Below are positions 36,268 to 44,462 of a stretch of 64,000 bases of DNA, piece by piece. The notes under the pieces are model-generated. The model was not told the DNA's origin, did not search any database, and saw nothing but the letters and a program-made list of their open reading frames with translations. The translations under genes were made by a program, and so were the position numbers. The number at the start of each line of letters is the position of its first letter. Position 1 is the stretch's first letter. The stretch is from contig NZ_JAPCWE010000006.1 in assembly GCF_025943985.1 (NCBI RefSeq), positions 1 through 64,000 of the forward strand. The letters are read 5' to 3'. This DNA comes from Anaerorudis cellulosivorans. Lineage in GTDB: Bacteria; Bacteroidota; Bacteroidia; Bacteroidales; Dysgonomonadaceae.

Positions 36268-37058
36268 ATTGCCTTGCGTATCCTGACCAACTTTGTCAAC
36301 AAATCTTCTAATTGGTGCAGCGGCAACATGTTTGCTCCATCCGATTTAGCATTTTCCGGTTCGGGATGTGTTTCAATGAACAACCCATCCACACCCGCCG
36401 CAATAGCAGCTTTTGCAATGGTTTCAATGAGATGAGGCAGGCCACCCGATACCCCTGATGACCGGTTGGGTTGTTGCAAGCTATGTGTAGCATCCATTAC
36501 GACAGGGAAACCAAAATTTTTCATTATAGGTATTCCCCTAAAATCAACGACCAAATCGCTATATCCGAACATGGTCCCTCTTTCCGTGAGAATAACATGG
36601 TTATTTCCGCTATCAACTACTTTCTGCGCGGCAAACTGCATAGCCTCAGGCGATAAAAACTGTCCTTTTTTGATATTGACAACTCTCCCTGTCTTGGCAG
36701 CAGCAATCAGCAATTCGGTCTGACGACACAAAAAGGCAGGAATCTGCAATATATCCACATATTCAGCAGCCATTTGTGCCTCATGCGACTCGTGAATATC
36801 GGTAATGACAGGAATATTGAATGTTTCGCGCACGTTACGCAAAATTTTCAACGCCTTCTCATCGCCGATTCCCGTAAATGAATCTACCCTGGAACGATTA
36901 GCTTTCCTGTACGAACCCTTAAAGACATATGGTATTGCCAACTTATCGGTAATCGTTTTTATTTTTTCGGCAATCTGCATTGCCATTTCATCGCCTTCAA
37001 TCACACAGGGACCGGCTAAAAGAAAAAAATTATCGGATTTTAAATACGAAAGATCCAT
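36264..37058 (-). CDS. kdsA: 3-deoxy-8-phosphooctulonate synthase
   Basis: KdsA (264 residues) condenses PEP with arabinose 5-phosphate to Kdo-8-phosphate for LPS. The TIM-barrel opens with FFLLAGPCVIEGDEMAMQIA, then FKGSYRKANRSRVDSFTG (PEP-binding Lys/Arg), ITDIHESHEA, LQIPAFLCRQTELL, NIKKGQFLSPE and VMDATHSLQQPN, all in family order. The FIETHPEPENAKSDG segment closes the barrel. It precedes maf by a 4-base overlap. No TAnnTTTG exact match is visible upstream; TATCTTTC occurs near 37090. Confidence 0.96.
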   Translation of the reverse strand: MDLSYLKSDNFFLLAGPCVIEGDEMAMQIAEKIKTITDKLAIPYVFKGSYRKANRSRVDSFTGIGDEKALKILRNVRETFNIPVITDIHESHEAQMAAEYVDILQIPAFLCRQTELLIAAAKTGRVVNIKKGQFLSPEAMQFAAQKVVDSGNNHVILTERGTMFGYSDLVVDFRGIPIMKNFGFPVVMDATHSLQQPNRSSGVSGGLPHLIETIAKAAIAAGVDGLFIETHPEPENAKSDGANMLPLHQLEDLLTKLVRIRKAI

Positions 37059-37111
37059 TTTTTGTTTCTATTTAATTTGGACGAAAGATACGAAAAAACG
37101 CTTTGTTTTTG

Positions 37112-37119
37112 TACATTTG
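37112..37119 (+). promoter_or_regulatory. possible promoter -7 box for comB
   Basis: TACATTTG matches TAnnTTTG, but it lies 128 bases upstream of the comB ATG with no clear -33 element. Confidence 0.35.
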
Positions 37120-37247
37120 CGCCAAGGTCAGTTGTTTTTTCTTGTTCATTATAACACAAAATTAAAACTTTTAACCCAATCATAACGGGATATGTACCTC
37201 TATGATTATTTTTGCTTCGTATAGCATTTACTAATTGGATTTTCATC

Positions 37248-37961
37248 ATGATATTGGATATTTGTCTTTCACCTGCTCTTTATCCTTTTTATAAAAAAGA
37301 AAACGATACCGTAATCGTTGTCGACATTTTTCGTGCATCCACCACCATGTGTGCAACCTTTGCAAATGGAGCATCGGCCATTATTCCGGTAGCCGACATT
37401 GAAGAAGCCAAACGATACAAATCGCAAGGATATCCGGTTGGAGCCGAGCGCAATACCCGAAAGTGCGACTTTGCCGATTTCGGAAATTCACCTTTCGATT
37501 ATACCCGAGAAAAAGTTGAAGGAAAAGAAATAGTTTTTACCACAACCAATGGCACACACGCCATTAAACTGGCACACGGATGCAAAACTCTGCTTATCGG
37601 TGCTTTCTCGAACATTGATGTACTGGCAAAAAAATGCATAGAAATTGGTAATCGGATAGTGGTAATTTGTGCCGGATGGAACAACAGGGTAAATATCGAA
37701 GATACCCTTTTCGGGGGAGCTTTTGCCGAAAAACTTTCCGGCGAACATCACATAAAGTGGGATTCGGATGCAGTGAAAATAGCATGGCAACTATGGCAAT
37801 CTGCCAAACACGATCCGTTGAACTACATAAAAGATTCTGAACACTATCAACGGCTCATCGACAACAAAGCCGAGGGGGATGCTTCTTTCTGCTTACAGCC
37901 AAACACCATCAATCTTGTTCCCTATTATGATGGTGTAGAGAAGAAACTAAAAATTTATTAA
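37248..37961 (+). CDS. comB: 2-phosphosulfolactate phosphatase
   Basis: A 237-residue ComB-family phosphatase. The ATG at 37248 (MILDICLSPALYPFY) fits the family; an ATG at 37212 is in frame but unlikely. Core segments are VVDIFRASTTMCATFANGASAIIPV (DIFRASTT near 30), GERNTRK-like GAERNTRKCDFADFGNSP, FTTTNGTHAI and CAGWNNRVNIEDTLFGG. ComB removes phosphate from phosphosulfolactate in coenzyme M biosynthesis, yet no ComA or ComC partner is nearby. Its stop codon directly abuts the stop of convergent hslR, with no bases between. Confidence 0.9.
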   Translation: MILDICLSPALYPFYKKENDTVIVVDIFRASTTMCATFANGASAIIPVADIEEAKRYKSQGYPVGAERNTRKCDFADFGNSPFDYTREKVEGKEIVFTTTNGTHAIKLAHGCKTLLIGAFSNIDVLAKKCIEIGNRIVVICAGWNNRVNIEDTLFGGAFAEKLSGEHHIKWDSDAVKIAWQLWQSAKHDPLNYIKDSEHYQRLIDNKAEGDASFCLQPNTINLVPYYDGVEKKLKIY

Positions 37962-38366
37962 TCATTCCCAAAAATCAAAATCATCAAAATCGAACGATTC
38001 GGTAAATTGTTCCAAATCCCGCCGTTCTTTTTTTGTGGGTCGTCCTGTACCTCGCTGTCTGTCTATAAATCCGCTGATTTTGTTAAGCTCCAAAATTTCG
38101 TATTGATCGGGAGATGTTATGTTTTCCATATATTGCGGCACAAGTTTGGCCCCCATCCGCTTATCGGTTAAATCAAGCACCTTAAACGAAAATATAACAG
38201 GTGGTTTACGTACCTGCACAATATCACCTCTCCTGATTGTACGTGAAGGCTTCACCGTAACGTTCCCAATCATTACACGACCTTTTTTGCATGCTTCCGA
38301 TGCAATGGAACGGGTTTTAAAAATCCGAACCGCCCACAACCATTTATCGATTCTTACCTCATCCAT
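37962..38366 (-). CDS. hslR: S4-domain RNA-binding protein (heat-shock protein 15 type)
   Basis: A 134-residue protein. The N-terminal S4 domain (about 3-60) reads VRIDKWLWAVRIFKTRSIASEACKKGRVMIGN and IRRGDIVQVR. The C-terminal extension is basic and then acidic (GRPTKKERRDLEQF, then SFDFDDFDFWE). Hsp15 binds stalled 50S subunits carrying peptidyl-tRNA, and pth (peptidyl-tRNA hydrolase) lies immediately upstream on the same strand, which fits. It has its own -7 box (38382-38389). Confidence 0.88.
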   Translation of the reverse strand: MDEVRIDKWLWAVRIFKTRSIASEACKKGRVMIGNVTVKPSRTIRRGDIVQVRKPPVIFSFKVLDLTDKRMGAKLVPQYMENITSPDQYEILELNKISGFIDRQRGTGRPTKKERRDLEQFTESFDFDDFDFWE

Positions 38367-38381
38367 CGTTTAAATCGAAAA

Positions 38382-38389
38382 CAAAGATA
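38382..38389 (-). promoter_or_regulatory. promoter -7 box for hslR
   Basis: The minus strand reads TATCTTTG, 15 bases upstream of the hslR ATG and just downstream of the pth stop. The leader would be only about 10 bases. Confidence 0.5.
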
Positions 38390-38393
38390 GGCA

Positions 38394-38957
38394 TTATTTA
38401 TTATTATACAGATTCATGGCAATATCTATTCCGGAAAGACAAAAAGTGCGAATCGCTTCGCACGCTGTTTCTATACGTTCGGGCAGCAATTTCTTCTCTT
38501 CATCGGTAAAATCGCTCAACACATAATCAATTTGAGCTCCACGCGGGAACCCATTGCCGATTCCAAAACGAAGCCGGGCATATTGCTGCGTACCCAGCAC
38601 TTCCTGTATGTGTTTTAAGCCGTTATGTCCACCATCACTTCCTTTGGATTTCAATCGAATGGTGCCAAACGGCAACGCCAAATCATCAACAATAACCAAC
38701 AAATTATCAATAGGAATTTTCTCCTTTTTCAGCCAATATCGCACTGCATTTCCACTCAAATTCATAAAAGTAGACGGCTTTAAAAGAAGAAGGGATTTAT
38801 TTTTCAAACGCGTTTCCGCAACAAAGCCATATCGCTTATCCTGAAAAAAAGTATTGGACGCCTTTGCGAAAGCGTCCAATATCATAAATCCTATATTGTG
38901 GCGGGTGTTTTCATATTCGGGACCGATGTTCCCTAATCCCACTATCAAATATTTCAT
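38394..38957 (-). CDS. pth: aminoacyl-tRNA (peptidyl-tRNA) hydrolase
   Basis: Pth (187 residues) releases tRNA from dropped-off peptidyl-tRNA. It opens with [26 protein letters not shown], with the catalytic His in RHNIGF (near 20). [47 protein letters not shown] (catalytic Asp and His), and [23 protein letters not shown] follow in family order. It lies 21 bases after rplY on the same strand. Confidence 0.97.
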   Translation of the reverse strand: MKYLIVGLGNIGPEYENTRHNIGFMILDAFAKASNTFFQDKRYGFVAETRLKNKSLLLLKPSTFMNLSGNAVRYWLKKEKIPIDNLLVIVDDLALPFGTIRLKSKGSDGGHNGLKHIQEVLGTQQYARLRFGIGNGFPRGAQIDYVLSDFTDEEKKLLPERIETACEAIRTFCLSGIDIAMNLYNNK

Positions 38958-38978
38958 TGCACTACATCCTTAAAGGGC

Positions 38979-39554
38979 CTATTCAGCTTTGGTCGCAGCT
39001 TTTGCAGCACGTGTCAGTTGCACACGACAAACCACGGCATTTTTCGCATTCAGGAGTTCTATGCCTTCAAATTCGAGTTCGCCAACCTGTATACTTTTGC
39101 CCAATCCTAAATTCTCAACATTAACAACCAGTTCTTCCGGTAATTTGGCAGGTAGCGCTCTCACTTTGAGCTTCCGCATATCGAGTGACAACTTGCCTCC
39201 GGCTCTGACACCTTCTGCAAGTCCCTCCAGACGAATAGGAATCTCAATTTCTACAGGAACATTTTCAAATACATGCAAGAAATCAATATGAAGGATGCTA
39301 TCTTTCACCGGATGAAATTGAATCTCTCTGAGTATAGCCTGCATTTTCTTTTCTCCCAAATCGAGATTTACTAAATAAATCTCAGAAGTATAAATTAAAT
39401 TGCGGACATCACTGTTTTTTACGACGAAATTCACATTCTCTTCATTGTGCCCACCGTAAACCACACATGGAATAAGTCCTTCGCGACGATATGCCCGCGC
39501 AGCTTTTTTCCCAAAATCATCTCTGATTTCACCTTTTAAATCAAATGTTTTCAT
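38979..39554 (-). CDS. rplY: 50S ribosomal protein bL25 (Ctc/TL5 type)
   Basis: A 191-residue long-form bL25. The N-terminal 5S-rRNA-binding domain (about 1-90) contains GKKAARAYRREGLIPCVVYGG and ILREIQFHPVKDSILHIDFLHV. The C-terminal TL5 beta domain contains VPVEIPIRLEG-like VPVEIEIPIRLEGLAEGVRAGGKL. A promoter -7 box lies 80 bases upstream. pth follows, a common pairing. Confidence 0.96.
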   Translation of the reverse strand: MKTFDLKGEIRDDFGKKAARAYRREGLIPCVVYGGHNEENVNFVVKNSDVRNLIYTSEIYLVNLDLGEKKMQAILREIQFHPVKDSILHIDFLHVFENVPVEIEIPIRLEGLAEGVRAGGKLSLDMRKLKVRALPAKLPEELVVNVENLGLGKSIQVGELEFEGIELLNAKNAVVCRVQLTRAAKAATKAE

Positions 39555-39634
39555 TTCTAATGTTTGTGTTACTCAAAATAAAGTTTGTTTTTCCTCTTTA
39601 TTCCCCATCACACGGGATCGTATAAAAAGTGGCG

Positions 39635-39642
39635 CAAAGGTA
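39635..39642 (-). promoter_or_regulatory. promoter -7 box for rplY-pth
   Basis: The minus strand reads TACCTTTG, matching TAnnTTTG, 80 bases upstream of the rplY ATG. Confidence 0.6.
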
Positions 39643-39752
39643 GTGATTATCTTTTGATTCCGCAAATTATATTTTGTGTAATTTTTTGAGCTTCTTTATG
39701 AAATAATACGGATTACTTTCATCTTTTCTCTTTAGAATACCAAAAAAATATG

Positions 39753-39760
39753 TATTTTTG
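39753..39760 (+). promoter_or_regulatory. promoter -7 box for nusB
   Basis: TATTTTTG matches TAnnTTTG and ends 24 bases before the ATG at 39785. An in-frame ATG-like start at 39758 would lie inside this box, which supports the later start. Confidence 0.6.
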
Positions 39761-39784
39761 CAACGTAAAAAGTTCATTTCAACA

Positions 39785-40711
39785 ATGATTAATCGAGATT
39801 TAATTCGTATCCGAATAGTGCAGATTGTATATGCCTGGTATCAGAATTCGAATAACAATCTGAAAAATGCAGAAAAAGAGCTCTTGTTTGGTTTTCAGAA
39901 GTCATACGATCTTTATTATTACCTGCTCCTGTTAATGGTAAAACTTACGGATATGTATGAAAGCCGAATCGAAACCAAAAAAAATAAATTTTTGCCATCG
40001 GAAGAAGATTTACATCCAAATACTCATCTGATTGATAATAAATTCATTCGTCAGCTCAAAACCAACAATCATTTCATCCATTATCTTAACAATCGCCCGA
40101 TGTCGTGGAAAGAAAATGAGAATTTTGTTAAAACCCTGCTTGACAATATATTAGAATCGGAAACATATAAAACCTATTCTGAGCTGGAAAATCCGACGTA
40201 TGATGATGACCGGGATTTTTGGCGGAAAACGTTCAAACAATTCATTTACAATAATGAGGAATTAGATGAAATTCTGGAAGATGAAAGCATTTATTGGAAC
40301 GATGATGTAGAAATTGTACAAACCTTCGTTTTAAAAACCATTAAACAATTTTCAGAAGAAAATGGAGCAGACCAACCCCTATTGCCCATGTTTAAAGATG
40401 AGGAAGACAAACGATATGCCTTAAAATTGCTGGACGAAACCATCTTGAACGAAAAGAAATATCGAAGTTTAATCGAAAAACACATCGATAAATGGGATCT
40501 GGACCGTATTGCTTTCATGGATATGATTATTATGCAAGTAGCTGTTGCCGAGATATTATCATTTGAGTCTATTCCAACCCGAGTAACACTAAACGAATAT
40601 ATTGAGATTGCAAAAGCATACAGTACGCCCAAAAGTGGAAGTTTTGTAAACGGGATTCTGGATGCTATAGTAAATGAAATAAAAAAAGACAACCTGATTT
40701 TCAAACATTAA
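39785..40711 (+). CDS. nusB: transcription antitermination factor NusB (long form)
   Basis: A 308-residue protein from the ATG at 39785. It opens with INRDLIRIRIVQIVYAWYQN, recalling the RNA-binding helix of NusB. The C-terminal 130 residues form the usual NusB fold, with IEKHIDKWDLDRIAFMDMIIMQVAVAEIL and IPTRVTLNEYIEIAKAYSTPKSGSFVNGILD. E. coli NusB has 139 residues; the extra helical, charged segment of roughly 150 residues in the middle is seen in Bacteroidota relatives as far as I recall. It acts in rRNA antitermination and processing. yajC follows after 25 bases. Confidence 0.92.
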   Translation: MINRDLIRIRIVQIVYAWYQNSNNNLKNAEKELLFGFQKSYDLYYYLLLLMVKLTDMYESRIETKKNKFLPSEEDLHPNTHLIDNKFIRQLKTNNHFIHYLNNRPMSWKENENFVKTLLDNILESETYKTYSELENPTYDDDRDFWRKTFKQFIYNNEELDEILEDESIYWNDDVEIVQTFVLKTIKQFSEENGADQPLLPMFKDEEDKRYALKLLDETILNEKKYRSLIEKHIDKWDLDRIAFMDMIIMQVAVAEILSFESIPTRVTLNEYIEIAKAYSTPKSGSFVNGILDAIVNEIKKDNLIFKH

Positions 40712-40736
40712 TATAAACCATTAAATTTTTATTCGT

Positions 40737-41051
40737 ATGAATAGTTTATTACAAGCCGCTCCGGCTGCAAACGGCGGAGGGGGGATGGGGATGACCCTGA
40801 TTATGATGATAGCCATCATCGCCGTTTTTTATTTTTTCATGATTCGCCCGCAACAGAAAAAACAAAAGGAACTCCAAAAAACACGCGAAGCGTTAAAACC
40901 GGGAGATAAAGTGGTTACTGCAGGAGGAATTCACGGACGCATTAAAGAAGTAGGTGATACTTATTTTTTGGTAGAGGTTGCCGATGGTGTTAAAATAAAA
41001 GTTGAAAAAGGATCGGTATATGCCAGCCCTTCGGATGTGAATGCCAATTGA
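40737..41051 (+). CDS. yajC: preprotein translocase subunit YajC
   Basis: A 104-residue single-span membrane protein. A Gly-rich N-terminus (APAANGGGGMGM) leads to one helix (about 18-38) ending FYFFMIRPQQKKQKELQKTRE, then the conserved LKPGDKVVTAGGIHGRIKEV and VKIKVEKGSVY. YajC associates with SecDF. It is part of the rightward nusB-yajC-ybbR-coaE series. Confidence 0.95.
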   Translation: MNSLLQAAPAANGGGGMGMTLIMMIAIIAVFYFFMIRPQQKKQKELQKTREALKPGDKVVTAGGIHGRIKEVGDTYFLVEVADGVKIKVEKGSVYASPSDVNAN

Positions 41052-41072
41052 TTGTTTTTTCCCTAAACCGAT

Positions 41073-42059
41073 ATGGATTTTAAAACAGTCATCAATAATT
41101 GGAAACAAAAAGTGCGAACATTTTTTTCTACGTTCCCGTGGAAAAATTTGTTCACATTTTTGTTTTTTTTGGTGCTTTCCTTCATCTTTTGGCTGATGCT
41201 CTTTTCACAGCGCCATGTCGAGGGTAGTTATCGCATCCCTCTTAAATACACGCATATACCTGAAGACATTGTTTTCGATAATCCTCTGCCGGCATATATC
41301 GAAATCAGGGTTGCCGACAATGGCTACCAAATCTTCAAATACGACCTGTCGAAAAAAGATTCCTTAGAAATCAATGTAAGCGAATTTAAAGAAAACAATG
41401 TAGATGCCATCCAAGGCAATCAACTTATTCAGCTCATTCGTAATGAATTATCGCCTACTACGCAGCTATTGAGTTATTCTCCGGCCATAATTTCACTAGG
41501 TGCATCAAAACTCGAAAGCAAAAAATTACCTGTGGTTTTCGACGGAGAAATTACCACTGCCGGTGGCAACTTGGTTATCGACAGTGTCACTTTTATTCCT
41601 GAAACCGTAACAGCCTATGCCTCAAAAAAACAATTGGCACAATTAAATAAGGCCGTTACCGAATATACAGTTTTCGAAAATCTAAAAGCTACTTCACAAT
41701 TTAAAGTGAAGATTAAAGAAGTCGAAGGCGTCAAATTTGTTCCTAAAGAAATTGATATTGTAATCCTTATCAAGGAATATACAGAGAAAAGTTTCGAAAT
41801 TCCCATTACCTGTTCCAATTTGCCCAAAAATCTTGACGTCAAGTTCTTCCCTTCTCATGTTAATGTTATTTTTTCGGTAACATTAGAAGAATACAAAAAA
41901 ATTGCCCCTGAAGATTTTGAAATAAATCTTGACTATAATGAGCTCAAATCTAATCAAGAAGGGAAAATTGAAGTAAAACTCACAAAAAGCCCCGACTCCA
42001 TCCTGAATCCTCGTTTATCTCCATCGATAGTGGAATTTCTTTTCGAAAAAAAAGAATAA
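41073..42059 (+). CDS. YbbR-like domain protein
   Basis: A 328-residue protein with one N-terminal membrane helix (about 24-47, NLFTFLFFLVLSFIFWLMLFS) and an extracytoplasmic part made of beta-rich YbbR-type repeats (for example VEGSYRIPLKYTHIPEDIVF, KKLPVVFDGEITTAGGNLVI and KSFEIPITCSNLPKNLDVKFFP). YbbR/CdaR proteins are known as regulators of diadenylate cyclase in Firmicutes, but no dacA gene is adjacent here. It lies 21 bases after yajC and 12 bases before coaE. Confidence 0.85.
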   Translation: MDFKTVINNWKQKVRTFFSTFPWKNLFTFLFFLVLSFIFWLMLFSQRHVEGSYRIPLKYTHIPEDIVFDNPLPAYIEIRVADNGYQIFKYDLSKKDSLEINVSEFKENNVDAIQGNQLIQLIRNELSPTTQLLSYSPAIISLGASKLESKKLPVVFDGEITTAGGNLVIDSVTFIPETVTAYASKKQLAQLNKAVTEYTVFENLKATSQFKVKIKEVEGVKFVPKEIDIVILIKEYTEKSFEIPITCSNLPKNLDVKFFPSHVNVIFSVTLEEYKKIAPEDFEINLDYNELKSNQEGKIEVKLTKSPDSILNPRLSPSIVEFLFEKKE

Positions 42060-42071
42060 CACCTTGCAATC

Positions 42072-42662
42072 ATGATAAAAATCGGAGTCACAGGAAATAT
42101 CGGCAGTGGTAAATCGGTAGTATGCGAATTGCTCAAAATTCATGGGATTCCGGTTTACAATGCCGACAAAGAAGCTAAAAGATTAAACGATTCTTCTCCG
42201 GTAATTCGCGAAAAACTCATCCAACATTTCGGAAAAGAAATTTACGTGGGGGATAAACTCGATAAAAACAAGTTTGCCCAACTCATTTTTAATAACCCCG
42301 AAAAACTATCCTTGGCCAATTCAATCATCCACCCCGAAGTAGCAAAGGACTTTGCCGCATGGGTGAAATCGAAAAACAATTACCCGATAGTAGCCTTGGA
42401 GGCTGCTATACTCTTCGAAGGAAATTTTCACCACTATGTCGATAAAACCATTACGGTTTTTGCCCCGCTTGAACTCAGAATCGCACGAGCATCGCAACGA
42501 GACAACGTTACGATAGAAAAAATAAACGAACGCGAGAAAAATCAAATCCCCGATGAAGAAAAAATAAAAATGGCGGATTTCGTTATTTATAATGATGACA
42601 AACATGCATTGATACCTCAGGTTTCAAATTTGCTGAAACAACTCGATCTCAACGAGAAATAA
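42072..42662 (+). CDS. coaE: dephospho-CoA kinase
   Basis: CoaE (196 residues) carries out the last step of CoA synthesis, phosphorylating the 3'-OH of dephospho-CoA. The P-loop is GNIGSGKSVV (8-17). Later segments are GIPVYNADKEAKRL, HPEVAKDFAAW, ALEAAILFEGNFH, and the lid/adenine region RASQRDNVTIEKINEREKNQIPDEEKIKMADFVIYND. All are in family order. Confidence 0.96.
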   Translation: MIKIGVTGNIGSGKSVVCELLKIHGIPVYNADKEAKRLNDSSPVIREKLIQHFGKEIYVGDKLDKNKFAQLIFNNPEKLSLANSIIHPEVAKDFAAWVKSKNNYPIVALEAAILFEGNFHHYVDKTITVFAPLELRIARASQRDNVTIEKINEREKNQIPDEEKIKMADFVIYNDDKHALIPQVSNLLKQLDLNEK

Positions 42663-42664
42663 TC

Positions 42665-42793
42665 ATGCCTGTGTTATGGTTGTTAATCCCTCTTGGGTGG
42701 TGCATATGGATCCTCTTAATACCGGTTATGTCTATTTTTTACGAGCCCTTATATCCCCACTTGCTTTTAGCAAAATGTGCAACAAGCAAATAA
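42665..42793 (+). CDS. possible small membrane peptide
   Basis: An open frame of 42 codons whose ATG lies 2 bases after the coaE stop. The peptide is very hydrophobic for its first 25 residues (MPVLWLLIPLGWCIWILLI), then polar. Position right behind coaE and the membrane-like profile allow a real small protein, but no recognised family or ribosome-binding site supports it. Confidence 0.22.
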   Translation: MPVLWLLIPLGWCIWILLIPVMSIFYEPLYPHLLLAKCATSK

Positions 42794-42825
42794 TAGAAAT
42801 TATTTTTATTTTTAGATTTAAAATG

Positions 42826-42833
42826 TAACTTTG
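42826..42833 (+). promoter_or_regulatory. promoter -7 box for the winged-helix gene
   Basis: TAACTTTG matches TAnnTTTG and ends 46 bases before the ATG at 42880. Confidence 0.6.
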
Positions 42834-42879
42834 CATTCATAGTATTCGAAAAAAATAGCACTTATAATTGATTAAAATT

Positions 42880-43083
42880 ATGGAAGAAATAATTGGAATG
42901 AATGCCGGCAAAGTATGGACTCAACTTGACATAGCCGGACGTCAAAACGTGAAAGATTTAAAAAAAGCAACAAAACTGAGAGAAAAAGACTTGTATGCCG
43001 CTTTAGGTTGGCTGGCAAGAGAAGGCAAATTATGCTTCGAAGAAGAAGAAAATGGAAAGGAATTATTTGTTAGTCTGAAATAA
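42880..43083 (+). CDS. winged helix-turn-helix protein (DUF2582 type)
   Basis: A 67-residue protein from the ATG at 42880 (MEEIIGMNAGKVWTQLDIAG). A TTG four codons earlier is unlikely. The whole length is one winged helix (NVKDLKKATKLREKDLYAALGWLAREGKLCFEEEENGKELFVSL), matching a small family widespread in Bacteroidota and archaea without a defined target. It has its own promoter and a terminator. Confidence 0.85.
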   Translation: MEEIIGMNAGKVWTQLDIAGRQNVKDLKKATKLREKDLYAALGWLAREGKLCFEEEENGKELFVSLK

Positions 43084-43173
43084 ACCTGTCCGGCATTAAA
43101 AGAATTTCCCTATCTCCTTTTAAAAAGACCGGTTTTTTAGAATCAGTTGGGATGTAACCCGAAAATTTTTTAA

Positions 43174-43203
43174 AAAGCTGCCATTAATGACAGCTTTCTT
43201 TTA
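43174..43203 (+). terminator. terminator after the winged-helix gene
   Basis: AAAGCTG (43174-43180) pairs with CAGCTTT (43191-43197), followed by a T-rich tail. Confidence 0.65.
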
Positions 43204-43238
43204 TTTTATTATCTTTACCGCAAATTTAATCCCGTATT

Positions 43239-44462
43239 ATGAAAAAGTTCTTCCCGATTTTCATCCTGTTTTTCGGCATATTGTATAATTACACCTTAGC
43301 TTGTACTACTGCCGTAATATCGGGTAAATATACCCCCGATGGAAGAAGTATAATTTGGAAACTGCGTGATTCGGACGAACCCAAAAACAGTATGCGCTAC
43401 TTTGCCGACGGAATATACCCATACATCGGATTGGTAAATTCAGCCGACATAAAAGGAGAAAATGTGTGGGCAGGAGCCAACAGCGCAGGATTTGCCATTA
43501 TGAACAGCGCTTCCTATAACGTAAACATAGGAGACGCCACACCATTGAAAGACAAAGAAGGCATTTTTATGAAACTTGCCTTACAAACTTGCGCTTCGTT
43601 GGAAGATTTTGAACAATTGCTCGAGACATACCCCAAACCCCGGGGAATAGCAGCAAATTTTGGCGTAATGGATGCTAAAGGCGGTATTGCTTTTTACGAA
43701 GTAGACCATTGGAAATGGACAAAATTCGATGCAAACAATCCCCGAATTGCCCCAAAAGGATACATTATCCGCACAAACTATTCCGAAACAGGCACAAATG
43801 AAGAAAAACGTGGTTCGATCCGTCGCCAAACTGCGGAAAAAATATTCGCCGAGGCTGCAAAAAAGAATAAACTCAACTATCGAACAGTTATACAGGAATT
43901 TTCGCGATGTTTTTATCACCCGGTTTTTGGAATCGATTATCGAAAAAAATACGAAACCAGCCGACCAGAAACTGAGTTTGTTGTATCAGACGATTTCATC
44001 ACACGGCACAGTTCGGTTTCTACCGTTGTTATTCAGAGCATTAAGCCGAAAGAATTTCCCGATATGACCACCATTTGGGCACTTATTGGTTACCCGGCAA
44101 CAACCGTAGCCATGCCTTTATGGCTTCGCGGAAACGAAAACATGCCAAAAATTCTTCGGTATGACGCACAAGCTAAAAACAGCCCGTTGAACGAATATGC
44201 GTTGGAATGGAAAAAAGCATGTTATCCCGTCAACAATCCCGAAGGATATCATTATCTGAAAATGACCCAATTGGTCAATCCCGACAAAACGGGATACATC
44301 CAACTCATTGAACCGTTGGAAAAGGAGCTTTTTGAACTGACGGACGAAAAACTTGCCGTATGGAGAATAAAACCTCCTCTAACCTCGGAAATCGAAAAGT
44401 ATTACGAATTTCTGAATAGTAAGGTATCTGATTTTTACGCTAATAATGAAATAAAAAAATGA
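43239..44462 (+). CDS. exported Ntn-hydrolase (linear amide C-N hydrolase type)
   Basis: A 407-residue protein with a signal peptide of 21 residues (MKKFFPIFILFFGILYNYTL, then A) and Cys22 directly after it. CTTAVISGKYTPDGRSIIWKLRDSD matches the N-terminal catalytic Cys and Arg region of choloylglycine-hydrolase and acyltransferase-like Ntn enzymes, where the free Cys22 would be the nucleophile. Further family features are VWAGANSAGFAIMNSASYN and YIIRTNYSETG. Such enzymes cut linear amide bonds of peptides, bile salts or acyl amino acids; the substrate here is unknown. Its stop overlaps the next start (ATGA). Confidence 0.85.
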   Translation: MKKFFPIFILFFGILYNYTLACTTAVISGKYTPDGRSIIWKLRDSDEPKNSMRYFADGIYPYIGLVNSADIKGENVWAGANSAGFAIMNSASYNVNIGDATPLKDKEGIFMKLALQTCASLEDFEQLLETYPKPRGIAANFGVMDAKGGIAFYEVDHWKWTKFDANNPRIAPKGYIIRTNYSETGTNEEKRGSIRRQTAEKIFAEAAKKNKLNYRTVIQEFSRCFYHPVFGIDYRKKYETSRPETEFVVSDDFITRHSSVSTVVIQSIKPKEFPDMTTIWALIGYPATTVAMPLWLRGNENMPKILRYDAQAKNSPLNEYALEWKKACYPVNNPEGYHYLKMTQLVNPDKTGYIQLIEPLEKELFELTDEKLAVWRIKPPLTSEIEKYYEFLNSKVSDFYANNEIKK

